A model generated the notes under the pieces. That model had not been told where the DNA came from. It worked only from the letters and a program-made list of their open reading frames with translations, and made no database searches. 64,000 nucleotides of DNA from Clostridiales bacterium. Its GTDB lineage: Bacteria; Bacillota; Clostridia; Christensenellales; Aristaeellaceae. This document shows, piece after piece, positions 42,372 to 51,206 of the stretch. The position numbers and the translations under genes are program-made. Each line of letters starts with the position of its first letter. Position 1 is the stretch's first letter. The DNA lies in NCBI GenBank assembly GCA_012729115.1, contig JAAYDR010000059.1:1-64000 (forward strand), written 5' to 3'.

Positions 42372-43921
42372 GCTTGTGCCACCTCCTCAAGATGCTGCTG
42401 GTCCTGTCTGCTGGCCCCGGACATGTACAGGCCCAGCTCCTGGGCGGTTGCCGAGGCGGCCTGCACTTCCGCCACGATTTCGCCCTCATACATCACCGCG
42501 ATGCGGTCGCTGACATTCATGATCTCGTCCAGTTCAAGACTGACCAGCAGCACCGCCTTGCCGCTGTCCCGGGCCGCGATGATCTGCTTGTGGATGTACT
42601 CGATGGCCCCAACATCCAAACCGCGGGTGGGCTGCACGGCGATGAGCACTTCCGGGGCCAGGCTCAGTTCCCGGGCCACGATGGCTTTTTGCTGGTTGCC
42701 GCCGCTCATGCTGCGGGTAATGGTGGCCCCCCCCTGTCCGGAACGGATGTCATAACGGTCAATGAGCGTCTGGGCGTGGTCATACATCGCGTCAAACCGC
42801 AGGAAGCCTCCCCGCTGGAACTCGGGGGTATGATAGCTTTTGAGGATCAGGTTTTCGGCCAGGGTATAATCCAGCACCAGGCCGTGCTTGTGCCGGTCCT
42901 CAGGGATGTGGCTCATCCCATGATCGTTGCGGGCTCGGATGCTGGCATGGGTGATATCCTGATCGCCCAAAAAGATGGATCCGCTTTCCGGCTTCACCAG
43001 CCCGGTGAGGGCGTAGACCAGTTCGGTCTGCCCATTGCCGTCGATGCCGGCAATGCCCAGAATCTCGCCCCTGCGCACGGTGAAGGAAACATTGTTGACC
43101 TTTTTTTTGTCGTGACGCTTGGAGCCTACCGTGAGATTCTGTACTCTCAGGGCTGGGGCTCCGGCCTGGCTGGCGCTCTTATCTACGGCAAAGCTTACCT
43201 TGCGCCCCACCATCATCTCCGCCAACTCGTCCTTGGTGGTTTTGGCCACCTCAACCGTGCCGATGCACTTGCCCTTGCGCAGCACCGTGCAGCGGTCCGC
43301 CACGGCCATGATCTCATTGAGCTTGTGGGTGATGAACAGAATGGACTTGCCTTCCTTGGCAAAGCCCCGCATGGTGTTCATCAGCTCCTCGATCTCCTGG
43401 GGAGTAAGTACGGCGGTGGGCTCGTCAAAGATGAGGATCTCATTTTCACGGAAAAGCATTTTGAGGATTTCCGTGCGCTGCTGCATGCCCACGCTGATAT
43501 TTTCAATCAGGGCGTCCGGATCTACCGGCAGCCCGTATTTCTTGCTGAGTTGAAGGACCTGCTCCCGGGCTTTCTGCTTTTGAAGAAAACCGTTTTTGGT
43601 CTCCTCCGCCCCCAGGATGATGTTGTCCAGCACGGAAAACACTTCCACCAGCTTGAAATGCTGATGGACCATGCCGATGCGCAGGCGGTTGGCGTCATTG
43701 GGGTTGTTGATTGTCACAACCTCCCCGTCCTTTTTGATAACGCCTTCCTCAGGGTGGTAGAGGCCGAACAGGACGCTCATCAGCGTGCTTTTCCCAGCCC
43801 CGTTTTCCCCCAGCAGGGCATGAATCTCGCCCTTTTTCAGCTGGAGGGTGATGTTGTCATTGGCCACAATGCCGGGAAAGATTTTGGTGATCCCCAGCAT
43901 TTCGATGACGTATTCGCTCAT
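42368..43921 (-). CDS. Nucleoside-type ABC transporter ATP-binding protein (two cassettes)
   Basis: 517 residues, YufO/NupO type. First cassette: Walker A GENGAGKSTLMSVLFG, Walker B ILIFDEPTAVLTPQE. Second cassette: degenerate Walker A region GIDGNGQTEL and signature MSGGNQQKAIVARELS, Walker B-like VLIAVQPTRGLDVGA in which the usual DEP is replaced by QPT as in this subfamily. Start at 43921 with GAAGGGG 8 bases before. Energises uptake with the two permeases that follow. Confidence 0.95.
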   Translation of the reverse strand: MSEYVIEMLGITKIFPGIVANDNITLQLKKGEIHALLGENGAGKSTLMSVLFGLYHPEEGVIKKDGEVVTINNPNDANRLRIGMVHQHFKLVEVFSVLDNIILGAEETKNGFLQKQKAREQVLQLSKKYGLPVDPDALIENISVGMQQRTEILKMLFRENEILIFDEPTAVLTPQEIEELMNTMRGFAKEGKSILFITHKLNEIMAVADRCTVLRKGKCIGTVEVAKTTKDELAEMMVGRKVSFAVDKSASQAGAPALRVQNLTVGSKRHDKKKVNNVSFTVRRGEILGIAGIDGNGQTELVYALTGLVKPESGSIFLGDQDITHASIRARNDHGMSHIPEDRHKHGLVLDYTLAENLILKSYHTPEFQRGGFLRFDAMYDHAQTLIDRYDIRSGQGGATITRSMSGGNQQKAIVARELSLAPEVLIAVQPTRGLDVGAIEYIHKQIIAARDSGKAVLLVSLELDEIMNVSDRIAVMYEGEIVAEVQAASATAQELGLYMSGASRQDQQHLEEVAQA

Positions 43922-44028
43922 GATGCTTGCCCCTTCTATCCAGATCGGCCCCCGCAGGCCACAAGGAAAAGCCATATGGAAGGAAAGGCCGGGCGGCTGC
44001 CCGGCCTTTCCAAAGGCACAAGGAGGAA

Positions 44029-45084
44029 TTACTCCTGATAGTCCACGGTCACGTTGGTGGCGGCGGGAGCCACATCGGTGGCGTTGGAGATTTCGATTTC
44101 ACCGCTGAGCACCTTGTCAAACAGGGCGTTGTACTCTTCCACAGTGAAGGTGTTCATCCGCCAGGAGGTTTCGGCAGTGGGCAGACCCACGCACTTGTCC
44201 GCCGCCCCGAGGTTGGCCACGGTGCCGCCCAGCTCGCCCCAGGTGCCGTTGTTTTCATACAGGGCGGTCAGGGCCAGAACCACGGAGTTCTTCAGTTCCT
44301 TCATAGCGGAGGTGATGATGCGCTCGCTGACATAGTACTGGTCAACGTCTACGCCGATCACCTTGGTGTCGGCCTCATCGGCAGCCGCCAGGGCGCTCAG
44401 GTAGATGCCGCCGCCGCAGGCAAACACGACCTCGGTGCCTTCAGTGGCCCAGCCGCTCATCTTGGTCTTGATATCATCGGTGGGGCCGAAGCCGCCGCAA
44501 TACCAGTACTTGATTTCCACATCGGTGAGGCCCATTTCCTTGGCAGCCAGATCGGCGCCCTGGACGAAGCCATAGCCGTAACGGACCACAGCGGGAACCG
44601 CCATGCCGCCCAGGAAGCCCAGCTTCTTATAGCCATCCTTCACGGCTGCGTAGCCGGCGAAGAAGCCGCTCTGCTCTTCCTGATACAGGATGGAGTAGGT
44701 GTTGGTCAGGCCTTCTTCGGAGGGAGCGGTGTCCAGCAGCAGCAGTTGCACGTCGGGATACTGCTTGGCAATCGCGGAAGCGGAAGCGGCAAACAGATAG
44801 CCGGGCAGCACGATCACCTTGGCGCCCTTCTCGATGGCGGCCTTCATGGCCTCTTCACGGGCGGCGTCGCTGTCCTCGGAGGGACGGTAATAGGCATGGG
44901 TGATGCCGTTCGCCTCGGCATAGGCTACACAGCCTTCCCAAGAGGATTGGTTGAAGCTCTGGTCATCGATGTTGCCAACGTCGGTTACCAACGCGATTTC
45001 GTAGGTGTTGTCGCCGGCCAGCGCCAGGGAGCTCATGCCCAGGGTGAGAACCAGCACCAAAAGAAGAGCAAGACCCTTTTTCAT
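44029..45084 (-). CDS. BMP-family substrate-binding protein
   Basis: 351 residues. Signal peptide at 1-24 (LALAGDN cleavage region) without a lipobox cysteine. BMP/Med-domain marks: YEIALVTDVGNIDDQSFNQS, FFAGYAAVKDGYKKLGFLGG and KVIGVDVDQYYVSERI. Such proteins bind purine nucleosides in Bacillota and spirochaetes. AAGGAGG precedes the ATG at 45084; an in-frame upstream GTG is less likely. First gene of the four-gene ABC operon, about 108 bases before the ATPase. Confidence 0.93.
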   Translation of the reverse strand: MKKGLALLLVLVLTLGMSSLALAGDNTYEIALVTDVGNIDDQSFNQSSWEGCVAYAEANGITHAYYRPSEDSDAAREEAMKAAIEKGAKVIVLPGYLFAASASAIAKQYPDVQLLLLDTAPSEEGLTNTYSILYQEEQSGFFAGYAAVKDGYKKLGFLGGMAVPAVVRYGYGFVQGADLAAKEMGLTDVEIKYWYCGGFGPTDDIKTKMSGWATEGTEVVFACGGGIYLSALAAADEADTKVIGVDVDQYYVSERIITSAMKELKNSVVLALTALYENNGTWGELGGTVANLGAADKCVGLPTAETSWRMNTFTVEEYNALFDKVLSGEIEISNATDVAPAATNVTVDYQE

Positions 45085-45141
45085 AAATGGTTTCCTCCTT
45101 GAATTTTTCGTGCATTGCTGCACAACGGATTAATCCAATTC

Positions 45142-45147
45142 ATTATA
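45142..45147 (-). promoter_or_regulatory. -10 box of the BMP operon
   Basis: TATAAT on the minus strand about 58 bases before the BMP ATG; the -35 region is poor (TTTCAT at 17 bases), suggesting an activated promoter or a missing extended element. A GCAA-capped five-bp hairpin (GTGCA/TGCAC) lies in the leader. Confidence 0.4.
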
Positions 45148-45257
45148 ACAGAAAAAAAAGAACTATGAAAGTACATTTATGCAACTTCATAATCTTCCCA
45201 TGAATGAGAAACCTTTTTGTAATAGATGGGGTGGCGGGAAACGAAATCAGAAAGCCG

Positions 45258-45286
45258 TGGACAGGATGAAAATAATACGATATAAT
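45258..45286 (+). promoter_or_regulatory. Promoter of the ROK-like kinase
   Basis: TGGACA at 45258-45263, 17-base spacer, TATAAT at 45281-45286. Five of six bases match the -35 consensus. It drives the divergent kinase gene 69 bases downstream. Confidence 0.7.
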
Positions 45287-45354
45287 GGAAAACGCAAATT
45301 ACAAAGCGTTTTCCATAAATACGATTCTATTGAATCCCGAAGGAGTTGCAGCCC

Positions 45355-46722
45355 ATGGAATCCCTCCCCATCAAGGCTCCCCTGGATGCCGATTTTTTGC
45401 CCATGATCACGGAGCTTCGGTGTTTCGCCAGGGATGCGGCCCCTGCAGGCGGCCCGGTCCTTACCCTGGCGGTGGAGCGCAACGATGGCCTGGTAGAGGT
45501 CCAGGAACTGCAGATCCTGCCTGACGGGCGCGACGACCCCCGGAATCTTTTGATGGCGGAGCGGATGGTCAAAAGCATGCTTTGGATCTATGGTGGCTTT
45601 CGGGTTACGGTGGCAGGAAGCCGGCTGGTGTATGAGGGCATCCGGGACCAATACCGCACAGGTGGAAAAAGGGAATTTGACGCCCATTTTATGGCCGATG
45701 TGTATGAAAGCCCTTTTGAGGTCCGCTATGTGGAAAGCCGGGAGCACGCGCCCCGTCGCAGGGCGGCACCCCAGGCCATCGGCCGCCACCTGGACGGTTG
45801 CCGCATCGGCTTTGATGCGGGCGGCAGCGATCGCAAGGTCAGCGCTGTGGTGAACGGCCAGAGCGTGTACAGCGAGGAAGTGGTCTGGTTCCCCAAGACC
45901 CATAGCGATCCAGCCTATCATTACCAGGGGATTGTGGAAGCGCTGAAAATCGCTGCCTCCCATATGCCCAGGGTGGACGCCATCGGCGTGAGCAGCGCGG
46001 GAATCTATGTGGACAACCGCACCATGAAAGCCTCCCTCTTCTTGCAGGTACCCCAGGAGGCCTTCCACCGGGAGGTCAGGGATATCTATATCCGGGCTGC
46101 CAAGGAACTGGGGGATGTGCCTCTTGTGGTCTGCAATGACGGTGACGTGACCGCTCTGGCCGGAGCCATGAGCCTGGGGGAGAACGGAATCCTGGGCATC
46201 GCCATGGGTACCAGCGAGGCAGGGGGCTATGTGGATCCCCATGGGAACATCACCGGCTGGCTTAACGAGCTGGCCTTCGTGCCCTGCGACCTGGCTGTCA
46301 CAGCCATGAGGGACGAGTGGAGTGGGGATCTGGGATGCGGCGTCAAGTATTTCTCCCAGGATGCGGTGATCAAGTTGGCGCCCGCCGCGGGGATTGTGCT
46401 CCAGGAGTCTCTGAGCCCTGCGGAAAAGCTGAGGAGGGTGCAGGAGGAGATGGAGCAGGGAAACCCCCATGCAAGGAAAATCTTTGAGACCATCGGGGTA
46501 TATTTGGGATATACATTGGCGTATTACAGTCTGTTTTACGATATTCGCCATGTGCTGCTCATGGGCCGCGTCACCAGCGGCCAGGGCGGCGAGCTGGTGC
46601 TGGCCAAGGCCCAGGAGGTGCTGCGGGCAGAGTTTCCGGAGCTTTCCCTGCCGATCAATCTGCCGGATGAAAAAAGCCGCAGAGTGGGCCAGAGCGTGGC
46701 AGCGGCCAGTTTGCCGGAGTGA
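45355..46722 (+). CDS. ROK/ASKHA-type sugar kinase-like protein with N-terminal extension
   Basis: 455 residues. The second part is an ASKHA kinase fold: phosphate-1 motif RIGFDAGGSDRKVSAV near residue 147, adenosine region GILGIAMGTSEAGGYVD, and GVSSAGIYVDNR. The ROK zinc motif is not visible. The first 140 residues are an extra domain of unknown role (ITELRCFARDAAPAGG, MVKSMLWIYGGFRVTV). AAGGAG is 9 bases before the ATG. It is divergent from the BMP transporter, so its substrate may be a sugar or nucleoside brought in by that system, but this is only context. Confidence 0.7.
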   Translation: MESLPIKAPLDADFLPMITELRCFARDAAPAGGPVLTLAVERNDGLVEVQELQILPDGRDDPRNLLMAERMVKSMLWIYGGFRVTVAGSRLVYEGIRDQYRTGGKREFDAHFMADVYESPFEVRYVESREHAPRRRAAPQAIGRHLDGCRIGFDAGGSDRKVSAVVNGQSVYSEEVVWFPKTHSDPAYHYQGIVEALKIAASHMPRVDAIGVSSAGIYVDNRTMKASLFLQVPQEAFHREVRDIYIRAAKELGDVPLVVCNDGDVTALAGAMSLGENGILGIAMGTSEAGGYVDPHGNITGWLNELAFVPCDLAVTAMRDEWSGDLGCGVKYFSQDAVIKLAPAAGIVLQESLSPAEKLRRVQEEMEQGNPHARKIFETIGVYLGYTLAYYSLFYDIRHVLLMGRVTSGQGGELVLAKAQEVLRAEFPELSLPINLPDEKSRRVGQSVAAASLPE

Positions 46723-46747
46723 AAGCGATAAAACACACCCGTAAAAA

Positions 46748-46774
46748 CGGCTCCAAAGCATCGCTTTGGAGCCG
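46748..46774. terminator. Convergent terminator between the kinase and tag
   Basis: An 11-bp perfect stem (CGGCTCCAAAG and its complement) with a 5-base loop, flanked by AAAAA on the left and by GGCATTTCTTT on the right, so it can stop transcripts from both sides. A further copy of CTTTGGAGCC lies at 46782-46791. Confidence 0.75.
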
Positions 46775-46812
46775 GGCATTTCTTTGGAGCCCTTTACCCT
46801 CTGCTTGCGCTT

Positions 46813-47385
46813 CTACCAGCCCGGTTCCCTGGGCTGCTGATAGCAAAAGCACGTGGTTTCGTGGTCATTGACCACGCCCACGGCCTGCAGATAGCTGTAC
46901 AGCGTCACCGAGCCCATATAGCGCATGCCGCGCTTTTTCAGGTCTTTGGACATGGTGTCGCTGAGCGGCGTGGTGGTGGAAAACCGGTCCGTGGTATTGG
47001 TGACGGGATGGCCCCCTGTAAAGCTGTACAGGTACTTGGCAAAGGAGCCGAACTCCTTTTGGATGGCAAGGAAGCAGCGGGCGTTCTGGATGGCCCCCAA
47101 AATCTTGCTCCGGGAGCGGATGATGCCCGCGTCCTGGAGGAGCTGCTGAACCTTGTCCTCGCCGTATTCGGCGATCTTCTCGGGGTCAAAGCCGTCAAAG
47201 GCCTTGCGGAAGTTTTCCCGCTTTTTGAGGATGATTGCCCAGGAAAGCCCGGCCTGGAAAGCTTCCAGCAGCAAAAACTCATAAAGCAGCGCATCGTCGG
47301 TAGTGGGCACGCCCCAGAGGGTATCGTGATAATGCTCCATGTCAGGGCCTTTGGCCCAGGTGCAGCGGGGCTTATTCTCCGGCAT
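46813..47385 (-). CDS. tag: DNA-3-methyladenine glycosylase I
   Basis: 190 residues, the usual size of Tag. Zinc ligands and pocket residues appear in RCTWAKGPDMEHYHDTLWG at the N terminus and NDHETTCFC at the C terminus; LLEAFQAGLSWAIILKKRENFRKAF is the conserved helix with the catalytic-site residues. It removes 3-methyladenine from alkylated DNA in base-excision repair. It overlaps the permease gene upstream by 14 bases. Confidence 0.95.
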   Translation of the reverse strand: MPENKPRCTWAKGPDMEHYHDTLWGVPTTDDALLYEFLLLEAFQAGLSWAIILKKRENFRKAFDGFDPEKIAEYGEDKVQQLLQDAGIIRSRSKILGAIQNARCFLAIQKEFGSFAKYLYSFTGGHPVTNTTDRFSTTTPLSDTMSKDLKKRGMRYMGSVTLYSYLQAVGVVNDHETTCFCYQQPREPGW

Positions 47386-48535
47386 GGGCAGCCCCCTCTC
47401 TGCCGCGCTTCCAGCGGCGTGTCATATACCGGGACAGGGTGCGGCAATCCGCCACAATGCCGTCAAACAGACGGGCGCGAACCGCGCTCACCAGGATCAC
47501 CATGGCCACAGGACCCAGAATGAGCCCCATCACCCCGGCCAGCTGCATGCCCGCGAACATGCCCATCAGGGAGAGCAGGGGGGACACCCCCAGGTTGCTG
47601 CCCAGAAGCAGGGGCTCGGTGCCCCGGCGGATCAGCTGGTACACCAGGTACAGCCCCAGTACGATCCAGCCGTTGCGGCTTTGGCCAACAATGAAGCTGA
47701 TAACGGCCCAGGGGAGATAGAGGGTGCCGCAGCCGAACTGGGGAATCAGCTCCAGCAGGGCCGCAATCACGCCGATAAGCATGGCGTACTCAAAGCCAAA
47801 GGACTGGAAGCATATCCAGGACAGGAGCAAGGTGATGAGGGAATAGAGGAGCTGCACCCGCATATAGCCCAGCAGGCCTTTCATGGCGGACTTGCGCAGC
47901 AGGGAAATTTGCTTGTTCTCCTTGTTGTCCGTGCCTGTGGTTAAGAATTTGTGGATCTGCGGGTAGCGGGAGGTGATGAAGAAGATTCCCGGCACCAGAA
48001 AGCTGGTGTAGATCAGGGCGTAGGGGAGGCTCGCCGCAAAGGAGAGGGCCCAGTTGCCCAGGCCGGTAACCAGGGCCATGCCCGCCTCGCTCAAGGTCTT
48101 GATGGCACTGTCCAGGGAAGTGCGAATGGCGCTCCCCACCTCGTTGGGCATGGCCTGGGCGGCATCCAGCACCCGATTGACGGCGGTTTGCAGCACCCCG
48201 GTGACGCTGCCCACGATGCTGGGGGCATTTTGGACCACCGTGCTGATCTGTACCACCAAAAAGGAAACAAACCAATACAGCAGGATGAAAGCCGCGATAC
48301 AAACCACCAGCACCCAGAGGGTGACTGCCAGGCCGGGCTTCAGGCGAAGCCGGTCCCGGAAAAAGCGGATGGCGGGCTGCAGGGAGGCAGCCACAGGAAT
48401 GGCAATCAGAAAGGGGGAGAACAGCCGCCAAACCTGCGGCACCACGGCCAGCAGGCAGAAAACCGCAAGCACGGCTCCGGCCAGCCGGAGGGCAAGCCGT
48501 TCCGCCGCGTAGAGTACGGGAAGCTCGGATTTCAT
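47372..48535 (-). CDS. AI-2E/YtvI-family membrane permease
   Basis: 387 residues with seven to eight membrane helices arranged as in the AI-2E transporter family (FLIAIPVAASLQPAIRFF; ALLELIPQFGCGTLYLPWAV with the conserved E-x-I-P; GSNLGVSPLLSLMGMFAGMQLAG). It is closest in layout to YtvI, a sporulation-associated member in Bacillus; transport substrate is unproved. It shares a transcript with tag. Confidence 0.85.
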   Translation of the reverse strand: MKSELPVLYAAERLALRLAGAVLAVFCLLAVVPQVWRLFSPFLIAIPVAASLQPAIRFFRDRLRLKPGLAVTLWVLVVCIAAFILLYWFVSFLVVQISTVVQNAPSIVGSVTGVLQTAVNRVLDAAQAMPNEVGSAIRTSLDSAIKTLSEAGMALVTGLGNWALSFAASLPYALIYTSFLVPGIFFITSRYPQIHKFLTTGTDNKENKQISLLRKSAMKGLLGYMRVQLLYSLITLLLSWICFQSFGFEYAMLIGVIAALLELIPQFGCGTLYLPWAVISFIVGQSRNGWIVLGLYLVYQLIRRGTEPLLLGSNLGVSPLLSLMGMFAGMQLAGVMGLILGPVAMVILVSAVRARLFDGIVADCRTLSRYMTRRWKRGREGAAHAGE

Positions 48536-48577
48536 CTGGGGCCTCCTTTGGCGGGATGGGTGCGCTTTGCGCAGGCG

Positions 48578-49432
48578 CTAGAACTTGCCGCCGCCACCGC
48601 CATGGCTGGTGCCGCTGCTGCCGATGTGGACGCCGCTGCCTCCGCCGCCAAAGCCGCCGCCCCCTATGCCGCCTCCGGAACGGGGGTCAGGCTTGCGGGC
48701 CTGGGTGGTGGCCGAACGCAGGAACTGGTCCTGGGTGTCGGTCAGTTCCATGGCAGTGTTGCCTTCCAGCTGATACCGGTAGGTGGAACCCTTGAGCTGA
48801 TAGCGGCGGCTGACAATCAGGGCGAAAACCCCACCCACGGCCGCGGCGATCAGCAGGCTGATCCAGATTTCGTTCATGGTCAGGGCCTTGTGCCGGCGGG
48901 TAAGCTGCTTCCCGGTGAGGATGTCGTACTGGTACTGGCCTTCGGGAATGCCCTTTTTGATATTCTGCCGCAAAATGGACAGCATGGAGGATACCGCATC
49001 GGGATAGTCCCCTGCGGTCAGGTCCGGCTGTACGGAGTTGATGGCGCTGTCGATCCGCTGGTCCGTCATGATATCGATCATCTTGCCGGTGGTGGACAGG
49101 TAATGCTCCCGCTCGTACATATCAATGTAATACAGAACGCCGCTGTGCTCCTCGTCCATGCCAAAGCCGTACTTGTCATAATAGTCGTCGGCAATGGTTT
49201 GCACCGAAACACCTTCATGGGGCTTGTTGGTGGTGACCAGCACAAAATCCATGCCGGTGTCCTGCTGGAACTGGGCAATTGCAGTTTCCAGGCTGTCCTC
49301 CTGGGCAGGGGTGAGCAGGTTCGCCTGGTCAAAGATGCGCTGGCTGGTGGTTCCGCCGGCCAGGGCGCAGGCAGCCATCACGCAAAGGATGCAGCAAAGG
49401 AATGCAGCCAGGGATTTCCTCATCTTCTTCAT
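48578..49432 (-). CDS. TPM-domain secreted membrane protein with Gly-rich tail
   Basis: 284 residues. Signal peptide at about 1-25, then a TPM (YgcG) domain at 30-160 (IFDQANLLTPAQEDSLETA, FVLVTTNKP, YGFGMDEEHSGVLYYIDM), a membrane helix near 190 (WISLLIAAAVGGVFALIV), and a cytosolic tail ending in a Gly/Ser-rich stretch (GGGGFGGGG). The TPM domain was first linked to photosystem II repair, but in bacteria its role is open. It forms a pair with the zinc-ribbon gene upstream. Confidence 0.85.
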   Translation of the reverse strand: MKKMRKSLAAFLCCILCVMAACALAGGTTSQRIFDQANLLTPAQEDSLETAIAQFQQDTGMDFVLVTTNKPHEGVSVQTIADDYYDKYGFGMDEEHSGVLYYIDMYEREHYLSTTGKMIDIMTDQRIDSAINSVQPDLTAGDYPDAVSSMLSILRQNIKKGIPEGQYQYDILTGKQLTRRHKALTMNEIWISLLIAAAVGGVFALIVSRRYQLKGSTYRYQLEGNTAMELTDTQDQFLRSATTQARKPDPRSGGGIGGGGFGGGGSGVHIGSSGTSHGGGGGKF

Positions 49433-49445
49433 CCTCTCCACCCTC

Positions 49446-50564
49446 CTAGTACAAGAAGTATCCGGCCACGCACAGCCCCGCGAAAACCAGGGCTGCGATC
49501 AGGGCGCTGACAACAAGCAGCTTCCCCTTGTTGATGGGCAGCTTGCCGCACACGGTTCCGGTGCGGCCGTTCATGACGTAGTAATAGGGCTTTTTGTCAG
49601 GACCGCCCCGGCGGGCGTAGGTAAGCACCCAGGTAGGCAAAAGGGTATATCGGGTTTTCTGCCCGGTCACATTGGCCGATACGGAACCGCTGAAGGAGTG
49701 GTAATGGACGGTAGGGGACAGCATGGGCTGCACATAGCCCTTGAGCTCTTCCTGAACATCCTGGGTGATGTCCGCCGCGTTGATGTCGCGGCGCTCTGCC
49801 AGAAAGCCGGAAAGATAGGCGCTGGAGAAGGGCTTTACCTCCTCCAGGGGAAAGGGATGGATGCCGTCGGAGAGCTTGCGGTCGATACTGCGCAGTGCCG
49901 GGCGCATCACATTGCGGAAGGTCAGCTTTCCCCGTCGCAGGAAGGAGTAATAGTCGGTTTTGGTAATCACATACTTGGGGGTGTCCATGGTGGACACATT
50001 CTGGCCCTGGCCGGAGTAGGTGGCGTCCAGCTCGCACTCGGTGATGAAATGGGGGTAGTAGACCCCGGACATGTTTTGAATTTCCTGCTTGGAGAAGAAG
50101 CCCTTGGGGATGAATTTTTTGGTTTTTACCCAACTGAGAAAGCTTTCCACAGCGGCGTCCTTGCTGATGGCAAAGGGCAGCACCGCGTCCGGCGTCATGT
50201 CGCTGGTCAGCTTGCCCTGAAGTACCACAGGGTTGTGGCAGTAGTAGCAGTGGGTGGCCACGGTGGTGGCGTCGGTCATGACCTGGCTGCCGCAGCTGGG
50301 ACAATGATAGGCGACCTGGTCCTGCTGGGCTGCCCCGGCATCCTCCCGGCCTTGGGAGGTTTGGGCATCGCCGGGCCTGCCGTCGGCATCCCCGGCGGCG
50401 GACCGGGCTTCCTGGGCCGCCTCCTGGGCGTAGGCGTCGGCCTTGGGCAGAAGGTCCTTTTCGGTAAACTGGGACTTGCAAAAAGCGCAGCTCCATTTTT
50501 GAAGATCCGGCGCAAAGGACACGGGACCGCCGCAGTTGGTGCATTTATAGGTCACGCCTGCCAT
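49446..50564 (-). CDS. Double zinc-ribbon membrane protein
   Basis: 372 residues. Two zinc ribbons: CTNCGGPVSFAPDLQKWSCAFC at 8-29 and CPSCGSQVMTDATTVATHCYYC at about 88-109, separated by an Ala/Gly-rich charged linker. A conserved middle region follows (GVYYPHFITECELDATYSG, later TLLPTWVLTYAR) and a C-terminal membrane helix. Related to the TFIIB-type zinc-ribbon proteins found next to TPM and SPFH genes. Biochemical role unknown. The pair is transcribed from a promoter at 50639-50611. Confidence 0.8.
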   Translation of the reverse strand: MAGVTYKCTNCGGPVSFAPDLQKWSCAFCKSQFTEKDLLPKADAYAQEAAQEARSAAGDADGRPGDAQTSQGREDAGAAQQDQVAYHCPSCGSQVMTDATTVATHCYYCHNPVVLQGKLTSDMTPDAVLPFAISKDAAVESFLSWVKTKKFIPKGFFSKQEIQNMSGVYYPHFITECELDATYSGQGQNVSTMDTPKYVITKTDYYSFLRRGKLTFRNVMRPALRSIDRKLSDGIHPFPLEEVKPFSSAYLSGFLAERRDINAADITQDVQEELKGYVQPMLSPTVHYHSFSGSVSANVTGQKTRYTLLPTWVLTYARRGGPDKKPYYYVMNGRTGTVCGKLPINKGKLLVVSALIAALVFAGLCVAGYFLY

Positions 50565-50610
50565 GGGATCACCTCACGACTTGTTTTGGTGCTTCTTTCC
50601 AGATGCACTC

Positions 50611-50639
50611 ATTATACATGCCCCTTCCTTAAAAATCAA
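50611..50639 (-). promoter_or_regulatory. Promoter of the zinc-ribbon/TPM pair
   Basis: On the minus strand TTGATT (50639-50634), 17-base spacer and perfect TATAAT (50616-50611), 47 bases before the zinc-ribbon start. Confidence 0.65.
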
Positions 50640-50704
50640 CGGAAGGAGGGGTTTACATTTTCAGGCCCGGTGTGATACCCTTCAAGGAAAAAGGAGGGTT
50701 CGTT

Positions 50705-51097
50705 ATGAAGCTGGGAGCAACGCTTTATATCCGCGACACGGTGCAGGCAGTGGAGTTTTACAAGGAAGCCTTTGGGCTGACCCTGGGATACCATGAAAAA
50801 TATCCGGACGGAAGCTTTCTGCATGGGGCGCTGCTCAGGGACGGGCAGGAGGTATTTGCCGTCAGCGAATCCCGCAACGACGCCTTTGTGCAAACCATGC
50901 TGGCATCCAATTTGAAGGACGCCCGCCCCACGATGAGCTATAGCATCGATTTTGGAAGCAAGGAAGAAGTGGAGAAAGCCTATGCCCTGCTGGCGAAGGA
51001 GGGAACGGTTTTGCTGCCGCTGGGATCCCTTCCCTGGTGCTCCTGCTGCGCCGAGGTGGTGGACCGTTTTGGGGTGTACTGGTATCTGTGGACATAA
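50705..51097 (+). CDS. VOC-superfamily glyoxalase-like protein
   Basis: 130 residues, one VOC domain: LYIRDTVQAVEFYKEAFGLT at the start, the middle strand ARPTMSYSIDFGSKEEVEKAYALL and the end VVDRFGVYWYLW. Two adjacent cysteines (WCSCCAE) may matter for metal or redox chemistry. AAGGAGG is 7 bases before the ATG. Reaction unknown. Same superfamily as the gene at 11353 but only distantly similar. Confidence 0.85.
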   Translation: MKLGATLYIRDTVQAVEFYKEAFGLTLGYHEKYPDGSFLHGALLRDGQEVFAVSESRNDAFVQTMLASNLKDARPTMSYSIDFGSKEEVEKAYALLAKEGTVLLPLGSLPWCSCCAEVVDRFGVYWYLWT

Positions 51098-51117
51098 GCC
51101 TGGGCGCATTGACAATA

Positions 51118-51158
51118 AAGACCCCCTCCTTGGCTATACCAACGGAGGGAGTCTTTTT
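51118..51158 (+). terminator. Terminator after the VOC gene
   Basis: Stem AAAGACCCCCTCC / GGAGGGAGTCTTT with one mismatch and a 14-base loop, followed by further T residues (CTTTTTGC). It lies 20 bases after the stop codon. Confidence 0.8.
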
Positions 51159-51206
51159 GCATAGGCCGTTCCTTGAGGGTGCATGACGATCTGAGAGACC
51201 GCCCGG

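Noticed and set aside
42374-44038. Long plus-strand open frame (554 codons) opposite the nucleoside-type ATPase gene
   Set aside because: It is antisense to a clear two-cassette ABC ATPase, is rich in His/Gln/Gly typical of reversed GC-rich genes and has no ribosome site. The same applies to the long antisense frames over rny (52258-53793) and the nucleoside kinase (55712-57502).
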